A DNA stretch of 64,000 nucleotides from Dioscorea cayenensis subsp. rotundata (taxonomy: Eukaryota; Streptophyta; Magnoliopsida; Dioscoreales; Dioscoreaceae). Shown piece by piece: positions 36,245 to 48,779 of this stretch; position 1 is the first letter of the stretch, and the number at the start of each line of letters is the position of its first letter. The DNA is taken from the NCBI RefSeq assembly GCF_009730915.1, contig NC_052475.1:29077016-29141015 (forward strand), in the 5' to 3' direction. Made by a program: the position numbers and the translations under genes. The notes beneath the pieces are model-generated. The model saw nothing but the letters and a program-made list of their open reading frames with translations. It made no database searches and had not been told where the DNA came from.

Positions 36245-36670
36245 TGCAAGATGATTCATTCCACGATCTCGCGATCGTGACCGAACGTGGCAATGGCTAC
36301 AACGCAACTCATGCGGACCTCTGACGCTACGACTCGATCCTCTTTCGCCTAGGACACCCAGTTGTCTTCTCGTCACATAAAGGTCGCAAACGCAGTCAGC
36401 GATTTTCATCCATCGACCGCTATCGTCTCGGTATGGGGAATATAGCTTCCTTATACGCCATTTTTGAAGTCGAAGCTTCCTTCCACATCACCGTGTTTCG
36501 CTCTTCAAGAATTTGAAGTCAAAATTCCTTTTGATTGCAAAATTCCTAAGCGCCTCTCGAAATGTTCAACGCCTTCAAAACATCTGTCCAATATCCAACG
36601 CACAACACTTCAGCTGATCGGATGAGGAAGGAAGGCACGCCACACCCCTCGAGCTCGCCATGATGTGGAA
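36245..36670 (-). pseudogene. MURA transposase C-terminal remnant
   Basis: Minus-strand frames show CCALDIGQMF (about 36600) in the place after the SWIM zinc finger. EAIFPIP (about 36440), PRRKRIES (about 36350) and PHELRCSHC followed by FGHDR-like residues (about 36280) are the Pro/Arg linker and CCHC knuckle that close plant MULE transposases. The N-terminal and DDE parts are absent: only about 0.9 kb of element DNA remains upstream. Frames shift several times. Confidence 0.55.
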
Positions 36671-37271
36671 ATGTGTTTAGCGCCAGATTCAATTCTCGCC
36701 AACACTTTTAGTTTAAACGAACACGCATCAATATTTAAACGAGACACAAAAATATTTAAACGATAAACGTAAATCTTAAACGTTAAAACAAAAGGTTAAA
36801 TAATAAGTTAATAAGTTAATCGGAGACAATAGTGTTTAAATGGAAACTTGATAAATGTAAACAGTGACAAGGATAATAAACAATAATTAACTTCTACAAC
36901 TATATAAACATAAACGAGAAGAAACTTACAACGAGAAGAACTCGCTTTCGTGAGGATACGATGCCACATCATCCGCTCCCAACAACAAGATCAACAATGT
37001 AACATTTGAAGATGGAGTGCACGCGACACATGCTACCGGAAGTCAACCTCGCTTTTATATGAGACATACTGCTTTTACGTCCATCGTGTGATAAACTTCA
37101 CCTCGACACGGAAATATCGAGACCCTCATCGCCACATATTTCACTCTAACACCGATTCCCAAGAAGTGCACGTGAACATTAGCACTCGCCCCTCCCCCGT
37201 CAGATCTAAGAATAGCACAAAAACACTCCATAATTTAACTCCAAGAGCTAAAATTGAATACACCAAATGAG

Positions 37272-37322
37272 AAGAAGAAAGAAGAAGAACAAGAACAAGA
37301 ACAAGAACAAGAAGAACAAGAT
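37272..37322. repeat. (AAGAAC)n/(GAAGAA)n microsatellite
   Basis: Purine-rich hexamer run near the right end of MULE II. Confidence 0.85.
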
Positions 37323-37600
37323 ATGAGCCTTCTAAACTTTGTTTGAGAAAAAGCAAGCAGGAGGCAAAAAAAAAATTTGAAAAACTATGCATAAAGAAAA
37401 GCTATGATCGGGCGCCATTTTTTTCCCACCTTTTCATAGGGCAAAAAGAATTTCATATCGCGGACCCACTTCAACTTACTCATGAGGGTTAAAAGGAATG
37501 TAAAAATATAACGGAGGGTGTCTAAAAGGGTGTGCAAAAGTTGAGTGATTTTTGGGAAGTTTTGAAAAATTACGAGGTATGAACAAAGAATTTTCCCAAA

Positions 37601-38528
37601 AATTTAAAATGTATCCTTTCTTTTTGTTTTAAATTCATTGCTGTATGGCAGTTGGACTCCAACCCAATCCCATACCTTTGAAGAAAAATTTTACAACAAC
37701 TATAATTTTATGCATAATATCATGAAAATTAGGTTTAGTTATACAAACTATCATCTATCCAATTATTATTTACTTTGGATTTTTTTTTTTTTTTTTAAAA
37801 GCAAACACCATTGCTAGTATACAAATACTTGAGTATGAAAACGATTTTCTTTTTACTATATAAGAATGCGACGTTTTTCTTTACATCTCTATTAGAATTA
37901 TTTGTCAAAAAATGAGTTTTAATTTAAGTTAATGACCTACAATAGTTAAACAAAAATAATACCTTCCTTAATATTTTCTACATGCTTCTTCCCTAATGTT
38001 GGACGATCAAGATTTTTCTCCTGTTCAAATGTTCGATATATGAAGATAATCTTGTGCAAATATGAATGAGTTGACAGACTTAATATATAAAAAAACGTAA
38101 ATGTGTTTGACATATTATTTCATTGATTTTATGTCAATTTCTTTCACTCCTAAATTTTCATGTTGTTTAAATAAAGAGATGTAAATCTTATAATACATTC
38201 TTCCTTTTCAAGAGTTACTTGTATAACAAAAGCAACAAACATCTTGTTCATGATAACAATAAAAACCACATGTAAATTATGTCAGCACAAATTACCGGAG
38301 ATCAATTGCACAACAATGAAAATGGAGTTAAGACCAGCAGAAATTTGCTTACAGTTTCAGGCTTCAGACAGGGATTTCATGGGCAACATGGTTTCCAGCA
38401 TCAAAATACAAACTTTAACATCATGTTGATGATCCAAAAAGCTGATATTTCCACTAATTCAACATCAGAAGAAAACCCGGGTAATGGAACCGATGAAGAT
38501 ATGAAGCATGAACTGTAACTTTGTCAAT
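37601..38528. other. Spacer and probable 3' UTR of the RING gene
   Basis: AT-rich. A 61-79-codon frame at 38.24-38.52 kb on + is antisense to the likely 3' UTR of the RING gene and shows no domain. Confidence 0.5.
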
Positions 38529-41500
38529 TTAAGGTGTCACTTTATCCGAAGAATGACGACAGGGTGCAGTCCTAGAGTGTGCAACTGTTACCTGATCTCC
38601 GAGTTTCCGTCCATCAAGCACCTTCGATGAATAAAAACCACTTTTCTTCGAATTCTCGGCCCAATCCTTTCCAGAACTCCCCTTCAGTGATAGTTGCCTC
38701 TTGAGCCGATTCCGATTAAGTAAAAGCATATTAGCTCTTTTAGGTGTTTGTAAAGCCCTCTCCACACAATCTCCAACTTGGCCACAAGTCCAAACTTTCG
38801 AGGAGGGTCCTTCCTCCCCTAATGGCTTCAATCGAGGGACCCCATTCTTTAACCTGCAAGCAGCCCACTGCTCCCAAACATTCTCCTCTGATTTCTCACA
38901 TAGTGGGCAAGGAGGGTCGTGTTTTTGAGTTTTCGATGTGGTCCGCTCCAAGCATTCCGCATGAAAAACATGCCAGCATGACAGTACACTAACAACAGGC
39001 ATGTCCCCATTTCGAACAATTCGGCGAGAACCCCACGGTGACCTCTGTGAGAGGAACCTCTCACAAAGGCAACACTTGGCTCCTTCATAAATGTTGCTAT
39101 ATGAAAGACTAGAGCATTCAGCCTCCAATGTTTCAGAAACATCAGCAAGCTCAATGCTGCTAGCACTGCTCCATTGACCAGTTCCTCTCCTGGAGGAGCC
39201 ACCAAACTCAAACTCCCCGGGGGAATGGAGCTCAGTAAATGCTTGAATCGACTTAAAATCAGAGGGAGGACTGCTTTTCGAGTAAGTAGCTGGGGTAGAA
39301 CCAGTGGCTTCTTCACCTTCACCGGTGCAGTCTGTGAACGGAACTGGATGAACTGGCTTTGACATAAAAGAATAGCGACTAGAGAAACTACGACGGGAGG
39401 GAACATGAGCTTTCAGTGTGTTCTCATATTCACTGCCATCTGAACGAGAGGATGTGGAACCTATGCTTTGTGAGAATCCTGAAGTTACCTATACAAGCAA
39501 ATAAGAGTAAGAGGCCACATAGGGAGAAATCAGGAGCTTTTTTAATCTAACAAGGAATACCTCTGGCAAACGGGAGAAGCTTAGAGGACCAGATGCTTGC
39601 TCTGGCAGAAAATAACAAATGTTAGTCAAAGAATTATTTAAAGAATAACAAAACAAACAACATTTTTTATGGGCTCCCAAGTAGATATATTGATGTCTTA
39701 TGCTAATAATACATAGAATGGTTCTATGTAAATAATTAAAGGATGTTCAATCAATGTTTACCAATTATGAAAGAAGTTCAAGTGTGGGAATGAGGTCGGT
39801 TTTCACTAGCCCATACCCAGTTGGATTGGCAAACAATAAAGACATATGTTAGGTAGATAATGTGATTCTCAACTTCCAGCCATGACAATTTCCAGATTTT
39901 TATGTCATGAACTTAACCTGCACTCAACCAACCATCAAAATACAAGGATAGCATGGAATAACTTTTAGTCTGTTTTAATTAACTTCAAGCTCAACTCTAT
40001 TCACATCAGAGGTGGGCGTAGAGGTGGGCATATACCTGCAACCATATTATAAAGGGAGTGTCTGGATGTTCAGCAAGACTAACAGTGAAACACCCTCCAA
40101 ACAATAAATATAGCGAGAATATGAGTAACAAAATGCATCTTTTGATGAGAAGCAGCCAAAGGGTAAAAGCCAGAAGTAGATTTTATGAACCCAGTGAATA
40201 GAACCTACTCATGTGGCCTGGGAATGGGATGGTATTTGTGATATAAAAAACTAATTGAACAGATATTTAGCAAGGAAATCAGTGGCAAAACTCATAAGGG
40301 CATTCTTAAAGTTAGACCAAGGCAAGAATATGAGGAGTCGAGTCTGTGAATAAAGGGTAAAAGCTATAATGGAAAAACAAAAGACAAGTTGGGTGTTCCA
40401 AACACACACCTTATTTTATCAGTGTTATGTATCCATTAGCAGGCAGATAAAAGTATGCAATCCTGATGAGCTACAATAGACATTTCGTAGAGATGGACCT
40501 TAAGCTATCAACCATGAGACCATGATGAGCTTTAACAAACTAAGACAAATAAATAAATGACTTTTTTGTTTATCTTATCTGTGATTTTTTTTTTAAACCT
40601 AACTGCCACCAGATTTCCGCTGTTTGCACAGAAAACACACCGCACAACTGATACTTCTCTTTTGGTATACTGGTCATCTATCTATCCAAAGAGCTCAAAG
40701 ATTTTAGTGCAACTAAATTATGGAAACTATTCTAAGACAAATTAAGAAGCCCATAAATGCAAAATTATAGAATAAGGCCACAATAATGAAGCTTCAAGCA
40801 TCGATATCTAATGACCTGTGACAACGGCAACTAAACCATTTACCAAAAGTAGAGTTCAGAACACTCAGCACGACAATCTTGCCAAAAGCTTGCCCAAAGG
40901 AAGGTGTATTACACTATAGCACATTTCATCAACATAAATCTCATTCACATCCAAGCCTTATTGGTTTGGATTTAGTAATTTTAGTCTATAGCAGGTATTG
41001 AATTTTATTTATTGTTTTGTTTGAAATCCTCGATGTTTTCTCACGTAAAACACTCAACAAAGTTTTTGCAGCACCCTATCGTATTCACTCCACTAGAAAA
41101 ATCACATCCATCAGGATGAGATATAAAATCTGTCTCATATTATTCAGAATGAGGCAATAATAGAAGCTAACAAGTAACAAATAATACAAGAACAAAAACA
41201 TAATTATAAGTATAGACTTGGACAAACCACTAAATAGTTTATCACAAAATATGATGCTGCTTTAAATCAATGCTAAAATGTCAAACTTCTTAGGGGAAAA
41301 ATATAGTGTTCATGTTAAACATATAAAACATCCCCACTGGAAGAGGTCCACTCCTTTACAGGCCTTTCAGTACCTCGACCCGCTCAGTGGGCAATATCCA
41401 ACCAGACAAAAACATATACAATTAGATGGGAAAGCAGAGAAATCTGATGACAAGAAGTCATTGAGTTGAAGAATCAATCACCATGCAAAAGAAAAGTCCC

Positions 41501-42444
41501 TTGCATAACATGCAGCAGATAATGCAATTAAAATTTTGCTTTATCGCTTGAGATGCATTTCTATTTTCTACAAAACCCTAAAGCTTCCCTTCCTTATATT
41601 GTCTGGGCACCGCTAATCATGCTGGACATATGCCAGAATGGTTCCATTTCAAATGTTCATATTTTACAAAGTTACATTAATATATTTTGTTTTATAAGCA
41701 GCACAAATAATTACTACTACTCCCCTTAAGCATTACATCCATCTAAACCAAACCGCATGACAAACTTACCACCTTAAAGAATTAAAGAGGGGCATTCAAT
41801 GAATGCATAAAAAAATTAGCTTATATTTTTAAACATCCGCAATGGAACAAGTGGTTGTAGGTATTTCACAGTGGGGACGGCGACAAAAAAATCATCAATT
41901 ATCAACCATTGCCCACTTGGTACACCTTGAGAAACTCCCAAAAACTACTCAAAAACTGAAACCTTAAGTTGAAATAAATCTAAGAAAAAAAAAAAAAAAT
42001 CAAAGAGTTGTGGCATACCTCTAGTATCATCGTCAAGGTTAACACCTATGGCCGAGGACGGAGTCAAATGGTGGTAAAAGAAAAACTATCCGAGGGGCTG
42101 CCGACATAGGAACCAACACCATCGGACGGGGAATACCTGTGGCTGTGTCCAAATTCCCCTCTTTCACCTCTCAACCAGTTCCTGCTCTCTTTACTATTCG
42201 AAGAATCACCATGCGACCCCAAAGACCGACATTCAGAGCGAAACCGGAGGTCCCATCTCCGCGAAAGCGGAGGGGAGAAGCTGGAGTTGTTCTGCCAGAA
42301 GGGCTCACTCCGGGCCATGGACCAGTCTCCACTGCCAGTGCTCGACCCATGCGGCCTGGCAGCCACGCAACACAGCGACCCCGTCTTTGCTACTCCTTTG
42401 CAAACCCTATGCAAGCAAATACACCCCAATCTACCAATGACCAA
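38529..42444 (-). CDS. RING-H2 zinc-finger protein, probable E3 ubiquitin ligase
   Basis: Exons 42444-42019, 39601-39561 (41 nt) and 39488-38529, with a 2.4-kb first intron. The third exon holds a RING-H2 domain: CCLCERF, an unusually long loop, then LSCWHVFHAECLERT and CPLC (C3H2C3 ligands). The C-terminal half is Lys/Ser-rich. Relatives begin MGS(V/L)CCVAAR, a likely N-myristoylation and palmitoylation site. Here the same position reads ACG-GGG-TCG (ACG at 42384-42382), and the nearest in-frame ATG is 20 codons upstream at 42444, which would bury that signal. From ACG the protein is 455 residues, from ATG 475. The exon 1 phase fits only if one base is missing in the A5 run at 42081-42085 (plus-strand view). 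Function of this plant RING group is not well defined. Confidence 0.8.
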
Positions 42445-42599
42445 GCAAAATCTCCATATAAACAGCTAAAGGACATCGAAAGAGAGAAGAGGGAGGCATT
42501 TGCGCGGTGCCAGCGAACTGGGTCGCAGTGGAATCCGTGGAGGAGAATGGAAAAAGAAACAAAACCCTAGCGTCTATGGCACAGTGTGGGACTCTGAAA

Positions 42600-43640
42600 G
42601 AGAGAGAGAGGAAGTGGGTGGTTAGTTAAAGGGAAAGGAAGGGGTCTCTTTTATTAAGATGGTGTTGGTGAAGACTGAAGCGGAACAAAACGTTTTTAGT
42701 TTGCCACTGAAATGCTTGAAAATTTCAACGCTGACCACTGAGTCAACGGATGGTCAAACCTAAAGTTTCGTTTTTTTAGTTTAGTCCCGTTAATCTTTTT
42801 AATTGCCTGCATATACTGAAAAATATAAATAAAAATGATACCTTTTATTTTGAAGAAGGTATATTAATCCCCATTCATTTAAAGTTTTTCTTTTTTTATT
42901 TGGTGCATATGTTTATGTTTTTTAAGAATAATTAGATTTTACATAATTGCATGTAAGTTTTTAGGTAACTTCTTTTAGGTGAGGAAAAAACTTTAAAAAG
43001 AAGAAAATTATTAATAAATAAGGAAAAAGAATCTTGGATTTTTCATTTGTTAAACCTAACATTGAGGCGTTAGGATCATTTCATATATTGGTCTAGGAAG
43101 GATTCATGGTTAACTATGTTTAACCATATGTTTTTTTTTTTGATAAAATGTTTAACCATATGTTACAGAAGAAGTTTTGCAATAATAATGCAGGTTATAG
43201 AAAATTATATATAATTATAAAAACAAAATTAGAGATGGAAAAAAAAACCCATAAATATAGATGATGACATGATGCCCACCTTTGAGTTTGAGAGTTTTGG
43301 TTGTTAAATATTCATGGTGTGGTCCTGAGAATACAGCAGACTATGTCTCATGTACCACAGCGAATCAAACAATGCTTCAACCTTCAGGTTGTAGTACGGC
43401 CCTGACCATTGAATGATAAAAAAATAAATATAAATAAATGAGACAATGGAATCCACATCAATGGCAACTGAGCTAGTTAGTAAACATGTCTGCTTGTTTT
43501 GAATCCTCCCCCAACAACCAAAGACCACCAACATATATTACATTCTGATAAAAAAAAAACAAATGAAATATATTTGGACCACCAGAGCAACTTTTAGGCA
43601 AATGATAAAAAAAATTGAGGCATGAGAAGCTTGGGAGGTT
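42600..43640. other. Spacer between RING and PTB genes
   Basis: Start-proximal GA-rich leader DNA of the RING gene, then AT-rich DNA and the PTB 3' UTR. No gene recognised. Confidence 0.5.
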
Positions 43641-46600
43641 TTACTGATAATAAACATGGGGCTGGCTGGATGATGAACCACTTGGACCTGAGTCACCGGG
43701 GTGCATGCCATACAGTGATATCAGACGAGACGCATGGAGTGATGCAGCTGATGCAGAAGAGTAAGCTCCGGTAGCGGGGTAAGCGGGGCCAGAGTGCGGC
43801 ATCAAAGATTGGCCTGGATATGTGCTTGAAGATGCCGGAATGATCAGTCTGCTTGGATCATAATCTGGCATTTGCACAGCATCAAAAACTGGTGCAGCTG
43901 GAGCACTGGGCTGCCATCCGGTAAAAGCAGGTGGAGCCGCAACGACCCTAGTCTCTGGAATTGTGTAGTCTCTGCTTTTATCACTGTTAACCTGAAAGGA
44001 GTAACACTTGCTAGTATATATCATACAAAATGGCGAACTTCACATTGGCATGAGCATCAACTATTCTTTTATTATGACTCTAGTCTATGACATTTTTCGA
44101 TTATTCCTTCATTGTAACACAGAAACCAATATCTGTACCATGATAGTGAGATTGGTGTGCCGAGAGTATGACAAATGAAGCTTGCAATAGCCACCATCAT
44201 AGATGCAATGCCCCTCCAGGTACAGTTTAGCCGTTGCAGCAGTTATCACATCTGAAAGAACATGGACCACAACCAAATTTCTGTAATAAGGACCAAAGAA
44301 TGGCAGGAAAATAACTCTGTTCTGTCCAAATGAGCGGGGGAAAGTAACAGAATGAGAGAGGCGTTTAATAATGTGAACAAGTAACTTGTGAAGCAGAAAC
44401 CATACATGTAAACACAAAACAGAATAATAAAATTCAAAGGACTGCTCATGATAATGATGTATACAAGTAAAAATAGGGAAACTTAAATCAGCATGAACCT
44501 GCGTACTTACCCGGATACTGAACCAAAGCATGCATTCCATTGTTGTTCTCAAACATGACAATCTTCTGGACCGTACCATATGCCGAGAAAACCTGGAAAG
44601 GAAATGTTAAGTATCTGTTCACCCCTGAATTGGTAAATAAGAACGAACCAGATAGCTTACAGTGTGAATAACATCAATTGTCACTGCATATTCCATATTT
44701 TTAATAAATGCAAGAAGCACATTACTCTCTGGCACCCTTTTGTTTCCATAGGGACCTACAGCAGACTGAAGATAACAGTTTGTCAGAATCTATTCAAAAT
44801 CACCATTAGATGTGGCCAATATAATAATTTAGAACACCAACCTGTGAGGTTCCCTCAATTACAGAATGGCCCTTCAGGGGAAGATAAGGGTTTGTATAGT
44901 CCCTGTAAGAATTTATCATGTATCACAATTTTCCAGACCAAATGAAGCTAAAACAATATACTTCACACGTGAAAACTAAAGATCAACGGTGCCAAATTGC
45001 AATAAAGATTACAGTAAGCAATAGAAAATAGCAACACACATAAAACCAGAAATGAACAAGACCTGCGAAACTGAAGGGGATGATCTAGAATGAAAGTATT
45101 TATTTATTTATTTATTTCTCTTTAAAAAAAACTATGCACACTACATTCATCAATCTTCTGAAAGGCAAACATCTAAATCCCATAAATACCCTGGGTTAGA
45201 ATGTTCTCAGATGTCAATATCCAGTGCAAGAAATACTTTGAGGGTGCACATTATATGATGATTACATGGAAATGCTCTGAGGTTGTAATTACCTGCTACG
45301 GCTTGATTGGAATTTGATGTTCAAATTAGTGTGTGCCGAATATGATATGCGCAAGTGACACGATGTAACATGCTGTGGGAGCAAGTACCTAGAAAAAACA
45401 TTTTTTATCAATCTAATCCAAGAAAAGAAATTAAAAGCTATCCCTAATTCCTGAACAAATGGAACAACCTTGGAATACATCTTCCATTCAAGGCAGTCTT
45501 CACTTCAGAGGCAATATCTGAATTGCTGAACTGGATTAATGCCTATAAAAATAAAGTAGAGATTAATAAATGAAGACTCGAAAACTGCAGGCATAAGCAA
45601 ATTTTAGAAAAATGTGAGCTACCTGAAAACAAGCACCTTTTTCAAATGTAGCAATTTTATGGACATATCCATAAGCTGAGAACACCTAACAAATAAAAAA
45701 TCACATCACTAACCTAAGTAAAGGAAAAGGAGGGAAAAAAATAAACAAGGCTTTTAATACGCTGATCCTAAAAAGAAGTACAAATTAATTTCATAGAGTG
45801 AGGAAGAGCACCTGTAGGTTACAGCAAAACTCCAGTTCCATCACACATAGTGCAACACAAACATAAAATGCATATAACGCATTGGATCTATGAACTCACT
45901 GACTCAACAAGCAAATACAATGTGGGGAAAAAAATGCTTAATCAATCGTCTTAAGGAGCAAAGATGGTAAGATGGCAGAGCTAAATAGAAAAGAATCTTC
46001 CTAAACACAAGAAGAGGCAATATAGGAAAGAAAGCACAGCAGATTTTCAAATCTCACATGCATAAAAGGAAACTTGACTATAAAAAGGAAAGAGAGCTAT
46101 CAAAATCCTAAGGATGAGAAGTTGAACCTCAATACAGCTTCAATAGGAGGATCGATTGTGCCCTCACAACTTACATTAGGCGTGATGGTCAGGAGCAATT
46201 AGTCAATACCATCATTCAAGATCAAGTCCAATGGGTTCAAATGGAAAAAAATCAAAAAGAAAGAGAACAAAGTACACGTTGTATATCTTCCAATGCAGAA
46301 CGCTGATAACGAGAATTTTCTCCGTGGAAACATAGGCCTTCTGATCCATGCAGAATATGTTACAACAACTATCTGTCAAGAATAAGCAGCTCAATCCGTG
46401 GAAATAGAATAAAACCAGATAACTTCAATAGATTTTTTTCCTGGCATCATCACCACTCATAACAATTCAATTGCACAGAAGCTTATTGAAATATAAAAAT
46501 TCGACAAATTGACTTCAAAAAGAAAAAAATACCTCTTCAGATAGGACTTACCGCATGAATAACTTCTATGCTGACATCAGAACGTTGAACACCCTCCAAA

Positions 46601-48488
46601 GTGACAATGAGGACATTCCCAGCAATGCCACCAGCACTCTTATTATAATTACCGATTTCCTGCCAATTTGAATATTGAATGTAAACAGTTTGGCCACGAA
46701 CATTCGCGGGCTCAGATGAGGATGCATAATATGACACCATTGAAATAGCCTGATTTAGCTCAGCCTAGAAGAGCAAATTTCAAACATTAGCAAAGATGAG
46801 TAAAACAGCAAATCACTTACTAACTCATCAAAGTAGACATGGCTAAGCATGCAGAACCTTTGCTTAGTAATCACATATCAAGATTTGAGCAATCAACATA
46901 ACAAAAGGAAATCGAAACAGCCCAGTACTGTGTATAATTTTTTATCATAACATGCAAAAGAAAAAAATAAACAAAAATCATAGAACATTAAAACTTCACC
47001 AAGTTCACTAACTTTCACTACAAAAGCAATACCGACTATGACAAATAGACACCTTCATGCCACATTTGTAACTAATTTAGCACAATGAGTTCATTTGGTA
47101 AATTGCTCAAGGACAGCAGCAAGAGACCACATTGGTAATAAGACACAAGCCCAACAGATCAAATTTGCAAGGAGCCATTCATCAACATCTCTAATCAACA
47201 TTTGCCATGAATTCATTACCATGTATGCATAACCTATTTGAACTGGAACTTACGTGAACAAAAAAGGAAAGCTAGATTTTTCTTTTCGTGTATTCCATCA
47301 TATTTAACAGTGAGTTCCATTGCCAAATTGCTCCAGAAAGTGGCCATAGCCGAAATCCAATAGCAGATCAAATTTGAAACCATCCTTTCCTCAATGCCAT
47401 CAATTTTCATTTCTTATCTACTTTCTTTGCTTCTCTAGAGAACACTAATTGAATTAATCACCATGAATTCATGACATCTCCAAAACAACAAAACAAGAGG
47501 ATGAAAAGGAAAGCTTAATTACTCTTTTGTCGTATCCTGCCATGTCAAACAATGAGTTCATACCAAATTGCTCAAGACATTAAAATGCCTCCTATTTAAT
47601 TCTACTTAATCTTTTTCTAGAAGGCAGGCATAAAAAATTAATAAGTAAATTTATAACTCATTGCAAACAGCAAACAAGAAAACAAAATGGAAAGCTTAAA
47701 TAAGCTTTTGTCGCATTCGATCATGTCAGTATCAGCAAATCTGTACTTCGATTGTCTACCCTTACAATCTTTTCTCTCTTAGCCCACAAAAGAAAAAAAC
47801 CTCTTCAAACATGATGGATTCCCATTTTTCCCCTTATTATTATTTTTGCAGTTGAAAATCACATGAGTATCAATGTAGACAAAAAGGAAAGCTAGTATAA
47901 GCTTTTTTGTCGCATTCGATCACGTCAATATCAGCATATCATTAGTTTGATTGCCTCGCCCTTATATAATATTTTTCTTTCTTAGCCCACAAAGAAAAAA
48001 ACCTCTTCGAACATGATGGATTCAGCCTTTTTCCCCTCTTTTTGAAATTTTTTTGCCATTGAAAATCACTTGAGTATCGATGTTTAGCTTCGATCTAACT
48101 AAATTCCTGTGCTCTCAATCGATCAAATCAATGAAAAAATTTCAAACTTTATTTTCTCAAAAAACAATAACCAAAAGCAATCAGCTAGCACAAATTAATA
48201 CTCCCTAGATCAGGTCAAGGTCATATGCAAGCCATAGCATAAAAAGAAGATTGACAAGAAATGCAAGTACGAGCGTGAGAGATAGGGAAAGAAACCCACA
48301 AATTCAACGAAGGCCTGGTTACGGTTGGCGCCGAAGTTGCACTTGATGTAGACGATTTCACCGAATGGCCTGCAAAGCTCAACAAGCTCCTCCTCCCTGC
48401 ACAACCATGGAAGGTTCCGCAGATGCAGCACCTTCGAAGCCATCAGGTTGTTCCTGAACAGCCGCTGCTCCGCCACCCCAGTTGACAT
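43641..48488 (-). CDS. Polypyrimidine tract-binding protein homolog, PTB1/PTB2 type
   Basis: Ten exons: 48488-48300, 46764-46552, 45685-45623, 45542-45469, 45388-45293, 44902-44842, 44765-44661, about 44592-44511, 44251-44139 and 43991-43641. They sum to 448 residues with every phase matching. RRM1 begins SKVLHLRNLPW and has NQAFVEF; MVSYYASSSEP and VYIQYSN close it. RRM2 runs from NVLIVTLEGV through HLRISYSAHTNLNIKFQSSRSRDY, and RRM3 from NVLLAFIKNMEYAVTIDV through LHLSYSRHTNL. This matches Arabidopsis PTB1/PTB2, not PTB3. It binds CU-rich pre-mRNA and controls alternative splicing, including its own. The tail is Pro/Ser/Tyr-rich, ending QPHVYYQ. An alternative in-frame ATG lies 11 codons upstream. 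The gene is intact. Confidence 0.93.
47267..48083. repeat. Tandem repeats inside PTB intron 1
   Basis: A phrase like AAAAGGAAAGCT(T/A), followed by CTTTTGTCGCATTCGATCA, recurs near 47268, 47503, 47685 and 47882. The last two copies (about 198 bp each) are close relatives and share TTAGCCCACAAA, AACCTCTTC(A/G)AACATGATGGATTC and TTGAAAATCAC. Read on the transcribed minus strand they hold long pyrimidine tracts. Confidence 0.7.
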
Positions 48489-48779
48489 CTCCGAGATCTG
48501 CATCAACGCCAACCGATTCAAACTCTAACCACTGGAAGGGCCGATTGATTTGCCACAGAGAAATGCGGCTCTCTGATGGATCGAATTCTAGGGTTAGGGT
48601 TGGGATTCTCCGGGAGAGAGGCTTGCTTTGTCGCGCACGGAAGAACGAAGCCCGCAATGCGAGAGAAACTTTGTCCTATCAAGCCGCGCATTTATATACG
48701 ATTTGCCGAAAAAAGCCAAATGAAAGAACGCACGTGCAAGTCAGGTGCTGTGAATCTGTGATAAAAAAGGAAACATAAT

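Larger units (their letters stand above)
31990..36900. repeat. Dispersed CGCTTAA-type motif in non-coding parts of MULE II
   Basis: CCGCTTAAC and variants (CGCTTTAA, CGTTTAA) recur about every 15-25 bp in clusters at 32.0-32.2, 33.0-33.25, 34.38-34.56 and 35.4-35.95 kb, on +. At 36.1-36.9 kb the inverse form TTAAACGA predominates. The clusters fall between coding segments, that is, in introns and spacers. Confidence 0.65.
31313..37600. mobile_element. MULE II: Mutator-like element with Ulp1-type protease gene and MURA remnant
   Basis: The left edge (GTGAAAATTGCC, about 31328) and the right edge read from the other strand (GGGAAAATTC, about 37600) are similar, as plant MULE ends often are. 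I found no exact 9-bp target duplication. On + lie a DUF1985-like/PMD-like section (32.2-33.0 kb), a low-complexity linker and a Ulp1 C48 protease section (34.5-35.35 kb). On - lies the C-terminus of a MURA transposase (36.25-36.66 kb). This resembles MULEs that carry Ulp1-like genes (Kaonashi of Arabidopsis, CUMULE of melon). Frames are broken, so it is probably inactive. Confidence 0.65.

Noticed and set aside
48379-48657. Separate 92-codon protein overlapping the PTB start
   Set aside because: Out of frame with RRM1 and without homology; at most an overlapping upstream ORF in the PTB leader.
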